In this document: positions 1 through 8,298 of the stretch, in pieces
Layout of the letters: every line of letters starts with the position of its first letter
Position numbering within the stretch: position 1 is the stretch's first letter
Source of the DNA: Jiulongibacter sp.
GTDB lineage: Bacteria > Bacteroidota > Bacteroidia > Cytophagales > Spirosomataceae
Direction: 5' to 3'
Length of the DNA: 32,734 bases
Assembly (NCBI GenBank): GCA_024645245.1
Contig: JAHEBN010000029.1
Location: 1 to 32,734, forward strand
The notes under the pieces: generated by a model
What the model was told of the DNA's origin: nothing
The model's database searches: none
The model's input: only the letters and a program-made list of their open reading frames with translations
Position numbers and translations under genes: made by a program

Positions 1-1
1 G

Positions 2-901
2 AAGAAAAATATCAATGTTAATTCGAAAAAAGGCTTGCCAATAAGCATTGCTACCTGGGGGCCAAATACCATTGCGGTAGAAGCAGCCATGCAAAAAATG
101 AAGGAAGGGCTTACAGCACTTGACGCAGTGGAAGCCGGTGCTATGATGCCCGAGGGCGACCCTAAGGACATGAGTGTAGGTTACGGAGGAAGGCCTGACC
201 GGGATGGCTTTGTTACCCTGGATGCCTGTATTATGGATTGGGAAATGAATGCGGGTTCGGTCACTTACTTGCAAAATATCAAACATCCGATTTCTGTGGC
301 ACGCCGGGTAATGGAAACTACACCCCATGTGATGCTTTCAGGCGATGGTGCTTTACAGTTTGCCAAAGAACAAGGCTTTGAGGAAGAAGACATCTTGACT
401 CCGGAGGCAAAAAAAGAATACGAAGAGTGGCTCAAAACGGAAGAATATAAACCGGTAGCAAATATCGAACGACACGATACGATAGGCATAATGGCCATAG
501 ATACTGCAGGACACATTGCAGGTGCATGTACTACCAGTGGCATGGCATATAAAATGCATGGCAGGGTAGGCGATAGCCCGGTGATTGGTGCAGGCATGTA
601 TGTGGACGATGAAATAGGTGGTGCCGTAGCAACCGGAGTGGGAGAATTGGTTTTAAAAACTTGTGGGTCTTTTCTTATAACTGAATTGATGCGGCAAGGT
701 CGTACACCTCAAGAGGCTTGCGAAGAAGGCGTGACACGTATTGCAAAGAAACTAAAGAATTTTGAACAATTTCAGGTTGGTTTTCTGGCAATAAATAAAG
801 AGGGTGAGCACGGTGCATATGCCATTCAAAAAGGATTTAATTATGCTATTCATCAAGGTGAGGAGGTAAAAGTGTATGAAAGTGATTTTTTGGTGAAGTA
901 A
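2..901 (+). CDS. N4-(beta-N-acetylglucosaminyl)-L-asparaginase (glycosylasparaginase), 5' end cut by window
   Basis: Ntn-hydrolase that cleaves the GlcNAc-asparagine bond left after glycoprotein breakdown. The frame is open to the first base of the window, so the true start, and probably a signal peptide, lies outside; a TTG at 35 is only an internal codon. Visible family blocks are the N-terminal IATWGPNTIA, the glycine-rich VGYGGRPDRDG, HPISVARRVME, GDGALQFA, and the processing site HDTIG. The Thr of HDTIG (codon 479-481) is the expected autocatalytic cleavage point and N-terminal nucleophile of the beta chain. Downstream, TSGMAYKMHGRVGDSPVIGAG and GVGELVLK complete the substrate pocket region. 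The family assignment is from sequence motifs and is firm. The neighbour, an RNA helicase 247 bases away, gives no functional hint. TAA stop. Confidence 0.93.
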   Translation, partial: KKNINVNSKKGLPISIATWGPNTIAVEAAMQKMKEGLTALDAVEAGAMMPEGDPKDMSVGYGGRPDRDGFVTLDACIMDWEMNAGSVTYLQNIKHPISVARRVMETTPHVMLSGDGALQFAKEQGFEEEDILTPEAKKEYEEWLKTEEYKPVANIERHDTIGIMAIDTAGHIAGACTTSGMAYKMHGRVGDSPVIGAGMYVDDEIGGAVATGVGELVLKTCGSFLITELMRQGRTPQEACEEGVTRIAKKLKNFEQFQVGFLAINKEGEHGAYAIQKGFNYAIHQGEEVKVYESDFLVK

Positions 902-958
902 GAAGGTGTCGATAATTGCTATAAAAGCTTATTTTGATATACTCCAATTTAAATTTTA

Positions 959-1028
959 TCTCTGTGACTTAGTGGCATAAGTTTGGATGGAGGGTTTCAC
1001 TAAGATACACGAAGTTTTGGCACAAAGT
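959..1028. repeat. Imperfect inverted repeat, decayed intergenic repeat
   Basis: In the gap between the asparaginase and the helicase, a CTCTGTGACTTAGTG arm is followed about 30 bases later by CACTAAGATACACGAAG, which is roughly its reverse complement. The wording resembles intergenic repeats I have seen in several environmental Bacteroidota genomes. The match is imperfect, so it could be a decayed copy. No open reading frame covers it. Confidence 0.4.
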
Positions 1029-1148
1029 AATACTAATTAAAAGTCACACTAATTAGTTGTTTTATTGCTTCCAATGATTACCCGGAAAACAGCTCTTTTT
1101 TATTTAAACCTGATTTATAACTACCTTTACTAATAAATACTTACTAAC

Positions 1149-2399
1149 GTGCTATTTGAAGAATTCCATTTTCACGAAAAATTACTGGATGGCTTAGATG
1201 CCATGGGCTTTACCAAAGCCACACCAATTCAGGAAAAAGCTATACCTGTAATATTGGATAACAAAGACCTGATTGCATGTGCTCAAACCGGTACCGGTAA
1301 AACGGCTGCATTTCTGTTGCCTATTTTACACAAACTGATAAATACAGACGAAGACGAACGTCATTTGAATACCTTAATTATAGCACCTACACGTGAGCTG
1401 GCTATTCAAATTGACCAACAGGTAGAAGGTCTGTCGTATTATACAGGTATCAGTTCCATTCCTGTTTATGGTGGAGGTGACGGGGAAACTTTTATAACCC
1501 AAAAACGTGCATTGGAGCAAGGTGCCGATATTGTAATTGCAACTCCAGGACGTTTAATTTCTTTATTAACCAGCGGCAAAGTTAATTTCAGCAAACTGAA
1601 ACACCTTATATTGGATGAAGCAGATCGCATGCTGGATATGGGATTTATGGGAGATATTCTTCGCATTATCTCTTTTATACCTGAGCAAAGACAGACTATA
1701 TTATTCTCTGCTACCATGCCCCCTGAAATTAGAAAACTGGCTTCTAAGATATTAAGCGACCCGGAACAAATTAATATTGCTGTTTCTAAGCCTGCTGAAG
1801 GAATATTGCAGCAAGCTTACGTTTGTTTTGATACCCAAAAGCTTGCCTTACTTTCGGGTTTACTTAGTGGAACCGATTACAAGAGCGTAATTGTTTTTGC
1901 TTCTTCGCGAGAAAAAGTAAAAGATATCGAAACGGCACTACGAAAATTAAAACTGGATTGCAAAGGTTTTCATTCGGATTTGGAACAGTCGGCCAGAGAA
2001 GACCTGATGAATCAATTTAAAGGTAAAAAACTTCGAATTTTAATTGGTACGGATATTATCTCCCGCGGGATCGACGTGGAAGGGATAGATTTAGTTATCA
2101 ACTACGATTGTCCCGGCGATCCGGAAGATTATATTCACCGCGTTGGCCGTACAGCACGTGCAGAAAGCACAGGAAAGGCCATAACTTTTATCAATCCTGC
2201 CGATCAACGCAAGTTTTTCCGGATTGAAAGTTTAATTGGAATGGATATTGAAAAATTGCCTGTTCCAGCTGAGTTGGGCGAAGTGCCTGAATACAATCCT
2301 GCAAAGAAATCATTTTCCGGCGGAGGTGGCGGTAATAAGAAATTCAACAAAAAACCAGGTGGGTTTAAAGGGAAAAAACCATTTCGACCGAAGGCTTAA
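1149..2399 (+). CDS. DEAD-box ATP-dependent RNA helicase (RhlE-like)
   Basis: Cytoplasmic ATP-dependent RNA helicase of 416 residues, probably acting in ribosome assembly or RNA turnover. All signature motifs are present in order: Q motif TPIQ at 25-28, motif I AQTGTGKT at 45-52, PTRELA at about 80-85, TPGR at 132-135, DEAD at 156-159, SAT at 187-189 and HRVGRTAR at 330-337. After the second RecA domain comes a short tail rich in Gly, Lys and Phe (from about 387), as in RhlE/CsdA-like proteins, likely for RNA binding. The start is GTG at 1149; the first residues LFEEFHFHEKLLDGL match the usual beginning of Bacteroidota relatives, and no ATG lies nearby in frame. A TACCTTTA at 1122-1129 is one base from a TAnnTTTG promoter element. 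Exact subgroup is uncertain. Confidence 0.95.
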   Translation: MLFEEFHFHEKLLDGLDAMGFTKATPIQEKAIPVILDNKDLIACAQTGTGKTAAFLLPILHKLINTDEDERHLNTLIIAPTRELAIQIDQQVEGLSYYTGISSIPVYGGGDGETFITQKRALEQGADIVIATPGRLISLLTSGKVNFSKLKHLILDEADRMLDMGFMGDILRIISFIPEQRQTILFSATMPPEIRKLASKILSDPEQINIAVSKPAEGILQQAYVCFDTQKLALLSGLLSGTDYKSVIVFASSREKVKDIETALRKLKLDCKGFHSDLEQSAREDLMNQFKGKKLRILIGTDIISRGIDVEGIDLVINYDCPGDPEDYIHRVGRTARAESTGKAITFINPADQRKFFRIESLIGMDIEKLPVPAELGEVPEYNPAKKSFSGGGGGNKKFNKKPGGFKGKKPFRPKA

Positions 2400-2403
2400 T
2401 TGG

Positions 2404-2548
2404 GGCTAAAGGCCTTTGGGTTCACATTTCATGATCCTATTCCCAGTAGCTAAAACTGTGGGCAATTGAATTGTTTTTTTTGCAGCTAAAGCTGCATGGT
2501 ATTGATGATTTTTTGCAGCTCAAGCCTTCTGGCGAATGATTTTTTTCC
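2404..2548. repeat. Degenerate GGCTAAA/AGCTAAA repeat units
   Basis: Four related units begin with (G/A)GCT(A/C)AA at 2404, 2448, 2484 and 2517, spaced 44, 36 and 33 bases. The last three each run from AGCTAAA or AGCTCAA through a G-rich middle into a run of seven or so T. AGCTAAAGCT is locally palindromic. The copies share perhaps two thirds of their bases, so this is an old or loosely conserved repeat. Confidence 0.5.
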
Positions 2549-2739
2549 AATTGATGCTACAAGTATTTGGATTTTGGTAGGTAAATCTGAAGGCTATCTT
2601 GTTGACCAGCCCAAATCCGTATAACCAAAGCTGAAGTCTGGAAAATTTTCCAGCGTAAATCCGTTATTTCCGTGTCATCCGCGTTCTATTTTTACTTTAG
2701 TGATAGGCGTTAAAGATAAAATTTCGTCCGAAAGTTTGC

Positions 2740-2793
2740 ATAATAAAAACAGCTGCGGGTTAAGTAATCTAAACCCGGGATTATTCTTATTAT
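2740..2793 (-). terminator. Possible terminator-like hairpin after the GMC gene
   Basis: ATAATAA (2740-2746) is complementary to TTATTAT (2787-2793), and CGGGTT (2756-2761) to AACCCG (2772-2777), with symmetric nine-base interior segments between. It lies 36 bases past the minus-strand stop of the GMC gene. There is no clean T-run directly after the GC stem, so a terminator role is only possible. Confidence 0.3.
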
Positions 2794-2828
2794 ATGGAAT
2801 ATAATTTGATTTTTGGTTCGACATTAAA

Positions 2829-4535
2829 TCACAAATTCTTCTTATTCATTTCCGAAACTGCATAATCCACCGCTCTGGCTGTAAAGGCCATATAGGTAAG
2901 TGAAGGATTTTGGGTGGAAGTTGAAGTCATCATGGCACCATCCGTTACAAACACATTTTTGCAATGATGCAATTGGTTGTATTTGTTTAAAAGTGATGTT
3001 TTAGGGTCTTTACCCATTCTTGAACCACCCATTTCGTGAATATCTAAGCCAGGAGCTTGCTTTGAATCACTGCTGCGAATATTGGTGAAACCTGCCTTTT
3101 CAAACATTTCGGTCGTGTTATCGATGTAATCTTTTACCATTTTATCGTCATTATCATCGTAATCAATATTGAAATGTATCAGTGGAATGCCCCATTCATC
3201 GGTTTGAATTTTGTCTAAAGTCAGGGTATTGGTTTCCTTGGGAATGGTTTCACCCATCATATGTGAGCCAACATACCAGGGACCTAAATCCTTTTTAAAT
3301 AAGTTTGCCTTTAATTCTTCTCCCACTCCTTCGGAACTAGACCTGCTACCTCTACCTGATGAAAAACCTGCCGCATAACCACGAATAAAATCTGTTTCCT
3401 GCTCGTATAAGTTTCTCCATCGAGGCATATAGCTGCCTCCTACACGGCGACCATCCGTGGTTTTGTCTGCAAAACCTTCGTAACTGCCACTTACTCTTGC
3501 CCGGTAATTGTGGAATGCCACATATTTTCCTAAAACTCCGCTGTCATTTCCCAAACCATCCGGGAATCGATCAGAAGTACTGTTTAGCAACAAAGCTGTA
3601 GAATTCATTGCTGCGGCATTTACAAAAATGATATCTGCCTTAAAGATGATTTCTTCTTTAGACAAGCGGTCTATTACCACTACTCCGGTAGCTTTACCTT
3701 TTTTCTCATCGTAAATAATACTCTGCACTACTGAGTCTGGTCGAAGCGTTGCCTTTCCGGATTTTAAAGCCCAAGGAATGGTTGAAGCATTACTGCTAAA
3801 ATATCCACCGTATGGGCAACCTCTTTGGCAAAGGTTTCGGTGCATACAACGACCCCTTCCCTGATCCAGGTGAATCTGTTGCGGATCGGTAATATGGGCT
3901 TTTCTCGCAACAATTGCCCTGCGGTTTTTATAGTTTTTTTGCAGAACATTATCGAAATAAGTTTCTACGCAACTTTGTTCAAATGGCGGCAAAAATTCTC
4001 CGTCGGGCAAACTATCCAGTCCATCGCGATTACCCGTAATTCCTGCAAATTTTTCGACATGGCTGTACCAAGGGGCAATTTCATCGTATGTTACCGGCCA
4101 TTCTACAGCAAAACCATCTCTGGCAGGGCCTTCAAAATCGTATTTGCTCCATCGTTGCGTTTCACGGGCCCAGAGTAAGGATTTTCCACCTACCTGATAG
4201 CCCCGTATCCAATCGAAGGGTTTATCTTGTACGTAAGGGTGCTCCGCATCTTTTACCACAAATTGTTTTGCATCTTCGTTGAAAATGTAACATTTGGAAG
4301 CTATTGGGTTTTCTTCTCTTTCCTTCAACGGAAGGCGTAAACCATGTTCAAATTCCCAGGGTTGCATCAATGTAGTGGGGTAATCAACATTGTGTTCTAC
4401 ATTGCGTCCTCTTTCCAAAATAAGGGTTTTCAAACCTCTGTCGGTCAGTTCTTTTGCTGCCCATCCACCGCTTATGCCAGAGCCGATTACAATGGCGTCG
4501 AACTTCCTTTTATTTTTACTATTTATATCCGTCAT
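2829..4535 (-). CDS. GMC-family FAD dehydrogenase, catalytic subunit, with C-x5-C-x3-C motif
   Basis: 568-residue FAD-dependent oxidoreductase of the glucose-methanol-choline family, probably oxidising a sugar or sugar derivative in the periplasm. The N-terminal FAD-binding motif GSGISGG is at 18-24 followed by ERGRN near 41. The C-terminal catalytic pair is His500 in HEMGGSRMG and Asn543 in TQNPSLTY. Cys230, Cys236 and Cys240 form C-x5-C-x3-C, the spacing I recall for the iron-sulfur ligands of bacterial FAD-glucose dehydrogenase. There is no signal peptide, which fits export with the Tat-signal partner encoded 40 bases upstream. I chose ATG at 4535; a TTG two codons earlier (4541) is less likely. 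It is last in a putative operon with an esterase and the small subunit. Substrate could be a glucoside (3-dehydrogenase), glucose or gluconate; sequence alone does not decide. Confidence 0.9.
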   Translation of the reverse strand: MTDINSKNKRKFDAIVIGSGISGGWAAKELTDRGLKTLILERGRNVEHNVDYPTTLMQPWEFEHGLRLPLKEREENPIASKCYIFNEDAKQFVVKDAEHPYVQDKPFDWIRGYQVGGKSLLWARETQRWSKYDFEGPARDGFAVEWPVTYDEIAPWYSHVEKFAGITGNRDGLDSLPDGEFLPPFEQSCVETYFDNVLQKNYKNRRAIVARKAHITDPQQIHLDQGRGRCMHRNLCQRGCPYGGYFSSNASTIPWALKSGKATLRPDSVVQSIIYDEKKGKATGVVVIDRLSKEEIIFKADIIFVNAAAMNSTALLLNSTSDRFPDGLGNDSGVLGKYVAFHNYRARVSGSYEGFADKTTDGRRVGGSYMPRWRNLYEQETDFIRGYAAGFSSGRGSRSSSEGVGEELKANLFKKDLGPWYVGSHMMGETIPKETNTLTLDKIQTDEWGIPLIHFNIDYDDNDDKMVKDYIDNTTEMFEKAGFTNIRSSDSKQAPGLDIHEMGGSRMGKDPKTSLLNKYNQLHHCKNVFVTDGAMMTSTSTQNPSLTYMAFTARAVDYAVSEMNKKNL

Positions 4536-4575
4536 TTTCAATTTCGTACTTATTTTTCAAATGCAGTATTATCTA

Positions 4576-5082
4576 TTAAATATCCACACAACCGTGGCCG
4601 TAACCGGGAGCCATTTCATAGCCGTTTATGGTGGTCATATACCATTCCGAACCTGTATAACCCTGAACCGTATACCTTTTTAAAGTTTGGAAAAAGCCTT
4701 TCCATTCGGCATCTTCACTTTCAGATAAGCCGATTAAAGCTTCTTTTTGGCCATTTTCAGAAAGTGTGTTCAAATCGTATCCTTTGAGTTTTTTGATGTG
4801 CACATTGGTCATATTCAGATGCTCATAGAATGCTTTTTGATCTTCTTCTGTATGCATAGTTTGAATCATTGCTTTCACGAATTTATCCACGCCTAATTCC
4901 AATGCACCCGGCGTGTCGGTTTTCGGAATTATGATATCAATGAGCTGTGAAAGCATTTCATCGGTATCAGCAATTGGGGTTTCGGGAATACTCGATGTTG
5001 TCCAACCATTGGCCCAGGCAGGAAAAGCCACAGTGCTTATTGCACCCAATCCTAAACTTTTTAAAAGATTTCTTCTATTCAT
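4576..5082 (-). CDS. Gluconate 2-dehydrogenase subunit 3-like protein (Tat 'hitch-hiker' subunit)
   Basis: 168 residues. The start MNRRNLLKSLGLGA carries a twin-arginine signal followed by a hydrophobic stretch and an Ala-rich cleavage region near AWANG. The mature part has the family blocks IDIIIPKTDTPGA and VDKFV, and a C-terminal GSEWYMTTINGYEMAPGYG. In this family the small subunit carries the folded, signal-less GMC subunit through the Tat pore and helps bind it. The gene lies 20 bases after the esterase stop and 40 before the GMC start, all on the minus strand. The frame extends upstream to 5172, but that would overlap the esterase gene and bury the Tat signal, so ATG at 5082 is preferred. 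The cytochrome c subunit found in many such complexes is not encoded nearby. Confidence 0.88.
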   Translation of the reverse strand: MNRRNLLKSLGLGAISTVAFPAWANGWTTSSIPETPIADTDEMLSQLIDIIIPKTDTPGALELGVDKFVKAMIQTMHTEEDQKAFYEHLNMTNVHIKKLKGYDLNTLSENGQKEALIGLSESEDAEWKGFFQTLKRYTVQGYTGSEWYMTTINGYEMAPGYGHGCVDI

Positions 5083-5102
5083 AATTTCAAAAATATAAGC
5101 TT

Positions 5103-5957
5103 TTAATTCTGATGAAAAGCGTCGGAAACAAATCGTAAAACTTCGGGTAAGGCATCCCGCCAGTATGTCCAACGATGACCACCTTCTCTCACCCGGTATT
5201 CATGTGGAATTTCTTTTTTACGCATAGCGATATGTACCAAAGAATTACCTTCATAAAGAAAATCATCATCCCCACAGTCGATATACCACCTTACCGCTTT
5301 TTTCTGATCATCGGGCATGGCTTCTATCAGACTTAGGGCATTGTGATTCTTATAATGTTCTTCTATATAGGCATCACTTGCGTCTGGAAATTGCCTTTTC
5401 ATTCTTTCTTTTGCCTGCTCTAAATTTAATGGACCTATGTATGCACTTAATGGACAGGCTGAAGAAAATAATTCCGGATGATGCAAGGCATACATGAAAG
5501 TTCCACCTCCACCCATGGAAAGGCCGGCTACTGCCCGGAATCTTTTATCGGACTTTATGCGGTATTTTTTTTCAACCGCAGGCATTAACTCCTGAAAGAA
5601 AAAATCTTCGTAGTTGTAATCGGGCACATTAAAATATCCCCTTACTTTGGTATCCGCATCTGGCATAACAATGATCATTGGGGTAGCAATACCATCTTTA
5701 ATTGCCTTATCAGTAATTCTCAAAACTTCGCCGAATTGTACCCAACCGGTTTGATCGTCTCCTGCACCGTGTAGCAGGTATAATACGGGGTATGTCCTTT
5801 CTGAGGTTTCGTAATCAGGGGGTAGGTAAATGGCGTATTTGCGTTCCATTTTTAGAATCTTACTTTCCAAAGTAAGGTTGTCCATAACCTTTCCATGCTG
5901 TGCATGACTTAAAGTAGAAGACAGGATAAGACAGAACAGGATAGTTACCTTTTTCAT
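5103..5957 (-). CDS. Secreted CE1-like esterase (alpha/beta hydrolase)
   Basis: 284 residues beginning with a Sec signal peptide (about 1-19, ending SHA before Gln20). The protein resembles the esterase D / feruloyl esterase group: LPPDYETSERTYPVLYLLHG with the oxyanion-loop HG at 63-64, the nucleophile elbow GLSMGG with Ser147, candidate acids Asp230-232 in CGDDD, and His261 in GGHRWTYW. It probably hydrolyses a carbohydrate-linked ester in the periplasm or outside the cell. It is first in the minus-strand set with the Tat subunit and GMC dehydrogenase, so de-esterification of a sugar before oxidation is a reasonable guess. The start ATG is followed by a typical MKK signal peptide. Substrate is unknown. 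Confidence 0.85.
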   Translation of the reverse strand: MKKVTILFCLILSSTLSHAQHGKVMDNLTLESKILKMERKYAIYLPPDYETSERTYPVLYLLHGAGDDQTGWVQFGEVLRITDKAIKDGIATPMIIVMPDADTKVRGYFNVPDYNYEDFFFQELMPAVEKKYRIKSDKRFRAVAGLSMGGGGTFMYALHHPELFSSACPLSAYIGPLNLEQAKERMKRQFPDASDAYIEEHYKNHNALSLIEAMPDDQKKAVRWYIDCGDDDFLYEGNSLVHIAMRKKEIPHEYRVREGGHRWTYWRDALPEVLRFVSDAFHQN

Positions 5958-6023
5958 TATTTCGTTATTGAGGGTTGAATAAGTATCAAATTTAGAATAA
6001 TAATCAAATAAACGTTTGTCTTA

Positions 6024-6779
6024 ATGGTCAATTTCGTCAAATCTCTATGGAAAGAAGATAAAAAAGTGTCGAACGCCTGGATAACTATTCCGGGTGGCTG
6101 GACAGCCGAATTAATTGCTGAAGCGGGTTATGATGCTATTACCATAGATGCACAGCATGGTTTCGCCCGTGATATTTCTTCTGTACTTACCATTTTTCAG
6201 GCAATCCGAAATTCAAAATCAACACCATTGGTGCGAGTGCCCTGGAATGATCCTGCATATATGATGGCTATGTTGGACGCCGGAGCAATGGGTATAATTT
6301 GCCCAATGATTAATACTGCAGAAGAAACAGCCTCTTTTGTAAACTCTTGCTTATATCCACCATTGGGTTACAGAAGCTATGGGCCATTAAGAGCTAAAGC
6401 TATCTATACAGATTACGATGAAAAAGCCAATGAGGAAATAATTACCATGGCAATGATTGAGACAAAAGAAGGCTATGAGAATATCGAGGCTATTGCGGCG
6501 ACATCGAACCTTACGGGACTGTTTCTTGGCCCTTGGGATTTGAGTATTTCTATGGGATTAAAAGAAATTGCCAATTTTGATGGGAATGATTTCAAGGAAA
6601 TTTTTGCAAAAATATTTAAAGTTTGCGAGAAAAATAACCTGAAGACTGGTGTTCACTGTACCAGAATAGAGGATTCTATTAAACTTAGAAATATGGGTTT
6701 TGACTTAGTAACGGTATTTAATGATAGCCGGACCATTCAAATGGGAGCTATTGATGATTTAGCTAAGTTTAAAGCTTGA
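6024..6779 (+). CDS. HpcH/HpaI family aldolase
   Basis: 251-residue class II (metal-dependent) aldolase that would split a 2-keto-3-deoxy or 4-hydroxy-2-oxo acid into pyruvate and an aldehyde. Key family positions are visible: His45 in DAQHG (catalytic base), Arg71 in RVPWND, Glu146 in MIETKEG and Asp172 in GPWDLS (metal ligands). No signal peptide, so cytoplasmic. It is transcribed away from the esterase operon with 66 bases between the starts. Relatives include 2-keto-3-deoxy-L-rhamnonate aldolase and 4-hydroxy-2-oxoheptanedioate aldolase; the precise substrate cannot be read here. The sugar-oxidation genes beside it make a sugar-acid substrate plausible. ATG start, TGA stop. Confidence 0.88.
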   Translation: MVNFVKSLWKEDKKVSNAWITIPGGWTAELIAEAGYDAITIDAQHGFARDISSVLTIFQAIRNSKSTPLVRVPWNDPAYMMAMLDAGAMGIICPMINTAEETASFVNSCLYPPLGYRSYGPLRAKAIYTDYDEKANEEIITMAMIETKEGYENIEAIAATSNLTGLFLGPWDLSISMGLKEIANFDGNDFKEIFAKIFKVCEKNNLKTGVHCTRIEDSIKLRNMGFDLVTVFNDSRTIQMGAIDDLAKFKA

Positions 6780-6861
6780 GGTTCTGATTTCTTTCCGATC
6801 CCAAAAAAGACTCGGATGGTATGTGATAAAGAAAATTAGTCTTAAATGGAATTTAATTTTA

Positions 6862-6939
<78 letters not shown>

Positions 6940-7060
6940 AAAATTATTTATCGATAAAAAATCTTGAAAAATTAATAATTTATCAAATTCTACTCAACTA
7001 AATACCCTAAATTTCTATTAATTAGAATTGAAAACTTGGTAGGAAATAAACAGTTAGTAT

Positions 7061-7100
7061 GAAAAGGAGATCGAAAGCCAATTATGTAACTTTCGATCTC
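7061..7100 (-). terminator. Rho-independent terminator of the Gfo/Idh/MocA gene
   Basis: Perfect 11-bp inverted repeat: GAGATCGAAAG (7067-7077) and CTTTCGATCTC (7090-7100) with a 12-base loop. On the minus strand it starts 7 bases after the gene's stop codon and is followed by CTTTTC. Confidence 0.75.
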
Positions 7101-7107
7101 TATTTAT

Positions 7108-8217
7108 TTAGAGCCAAATTTTCTTCCCACCGTTTCTGGCAGATTCATAGATAGCCATTAGGATTTTCATGTCCTTAACACCTTCCAATCCTGAACAATG
7201 ATCTGGAATAGGGTCTTTGCTTAAAAATAAGGGCCCCATGCCTTCCATTTGGTATTGTTGATGTTGAACTATCGGCAGATTCATTGGCCCAAGACTGGTT
7301 TGACCTTTTAAAGGGCCATAACTAAAAGATGGGGAAGTTTCCATCCAGCCCTTAGGTCCGGAAGCATGAAATTTTTCAATATTTGTCTTGTAACTGGATG
7401 CCCCATGAAATAATGTTTTATCCGGGAATTCGATGTGCCAGGTTACCGACTCTTCTACTTCACCAAATCGATCGGGATCGGTGATCGGGCCGAAGTTTGC
7501 ACTGACAGATACAGGTTCCTGATTAGTAACATACCGGGCGGCATTTATACAATAAATACCCACATCCATTAAAGGCCCTCCTCCGGCCAATTTTCCATTT
7601 AGCCTCCATTGTTTAGGATCACCTATGCGGAAACCAAAGGAAGACTCAATAAAATTAATATGACCAAAAGTTTCTTCTTTGGCATATTTCATTATTTGCA
7701 TATTGAAAGGTTCAAAATGGCAGCGATATCCGATTGCCAATTTTACACCGGCTTCATCACATGCTTTCACCATGGCTTCTGCGTCTGCCACATTGGTTGC
7801 CATAGGTTTCTCACTAATTACATGCTTACCGGCTTTTGCGGCTTTTATAGTATACTCGGCATGCATGCTGTTTGGTAAACAGATGTAAACTACATCGATG
7901 TCTTTGGCATCCTTGATCTTATGGAAATTCTCATAATTGAAGACGTTTTTGTCCTGAATGCCCCATTTCTCTTTCCAGGCTGGGATCTTAGATGGAGTAC
8001 CTGTTACAATACCTGTAACATTCCAGTATTCTGAACCCTCGAGGCCTACGCCAATTCTTTGAGTGGCATAACTGCCCAAACCCACCAGAGCTATTCCCAG
8101 TTTTTTACCGGTATATTTTTCTTTTGGTTTTTGAGGAATGGCTGATATTAAAGGTAAAGCAAAACTGCCTGCACCAAGGGTTTTGAGAAATGAACGACGA
8201 TCGGAATTTGATTTCAT
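7108..8217 (-). CDS. Gfo/Idh/MocA-family oxidoreductase with Tat signal
   Basis: 369-residue NAD(P)-dependent sugar oxidoreductase. The N-terminus SDRRSFLKTLGAGSFALP is a twin-arginine signal, so the folded, cofactor-loaded enzyme is probably exported. The Rossmann motif is IALVGLGSYA (42-51), EKP is at 136-138, and the C-terminal alpha/beta domain has GGGPLMDVGIY at 212-222. The Tyr in DVGIY, where many relatives have His two residues on, recalls glucose-fructose oxidoreductase of Zymomonas, which is also Tat-exported. It is followed by its own terminator and transcribed away from the LOG gene (81 bases between starts). Substrate is not readable; together with the GMC pair it suggests periplasmic sugar oxidation or reduction. 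Confidence 0.9.
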   Translation of the reverse strand: MKSNSDRRSFLKTLGAGSFALPLISAIPQKPKEKYTGKKLGIALVGLGSYATQRIGVGLEGSEYWNVTGIVTGTPSKIPAWKEKWGIQDKNVFNYENFHKIKDAKDIDVVYICLPNSMHAEYTIKAAKAGKHVISEKPMATNVADAEAMVKACDEAGVKLAIGYRCHFEPFNMQIMKYAKEETFGHINFIESSFGFRIGDPKQWRLNGKLAGGGPLMDVGIYCINAARYVTNQEPVSVSANFGPITDPDRFGEVEESVTWHIEFPDKTLFHGASSYKTNIEKFHASGPKGWMETSPSFSYGPLKGQTSLGPMNLPIVQHQQYQMEGMGPLFLSKDPIPDHCSGLEGVKDMKILMAIYESARNGGKKIWL

Positions 8218-8298
8218 ATAATTTTATGGTTGAATGATCCTGAAAATTAAATAAAAATTAGTTCTAATTTTAAGCTTTTAAAATATGAATAGATAAAA

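Larger units (their letters stand above)
2400..2828. other. Non-coding stretch with decayed repeats
   Basis: 429 bases between the 3' ends of the helicase gene and the GMC gene. No credible reading frame is present. It holds degenerate GCTAAAGC-type repeat units at 2404-2548, a phrase TCCGTGTCATCCGCG-like at about 2668-2687 of a kind often seen between genes in environmental Bacteroidota, and a hairpin at 2740-2793. It looks like a graveyard of short interspersed repeats between two convergent genes. Confidence 0.5.

Noticed and set aside
2404-2548. CRISPR array
   Set aside because: Only four degenerate units, variable spacing, no exact repeats or distinct spacers and no cas genes.
4344-4787. 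147-codon plus-strand frame across the GMC and small-subunit genes
   Set aside because: It runs antisense through two well-supported genes, bridges their junction, and shows no domain or signal; it is a shadow of the other strand's codon use.
5083-5172. N-terminal extension of the Tat subunit up to 5172
   Set aside because: It would overlap the esterase coding region by 70 bases and place the twin-arginine signal 30 residues inside; ATG at 5082 starts right at the Tat signal.
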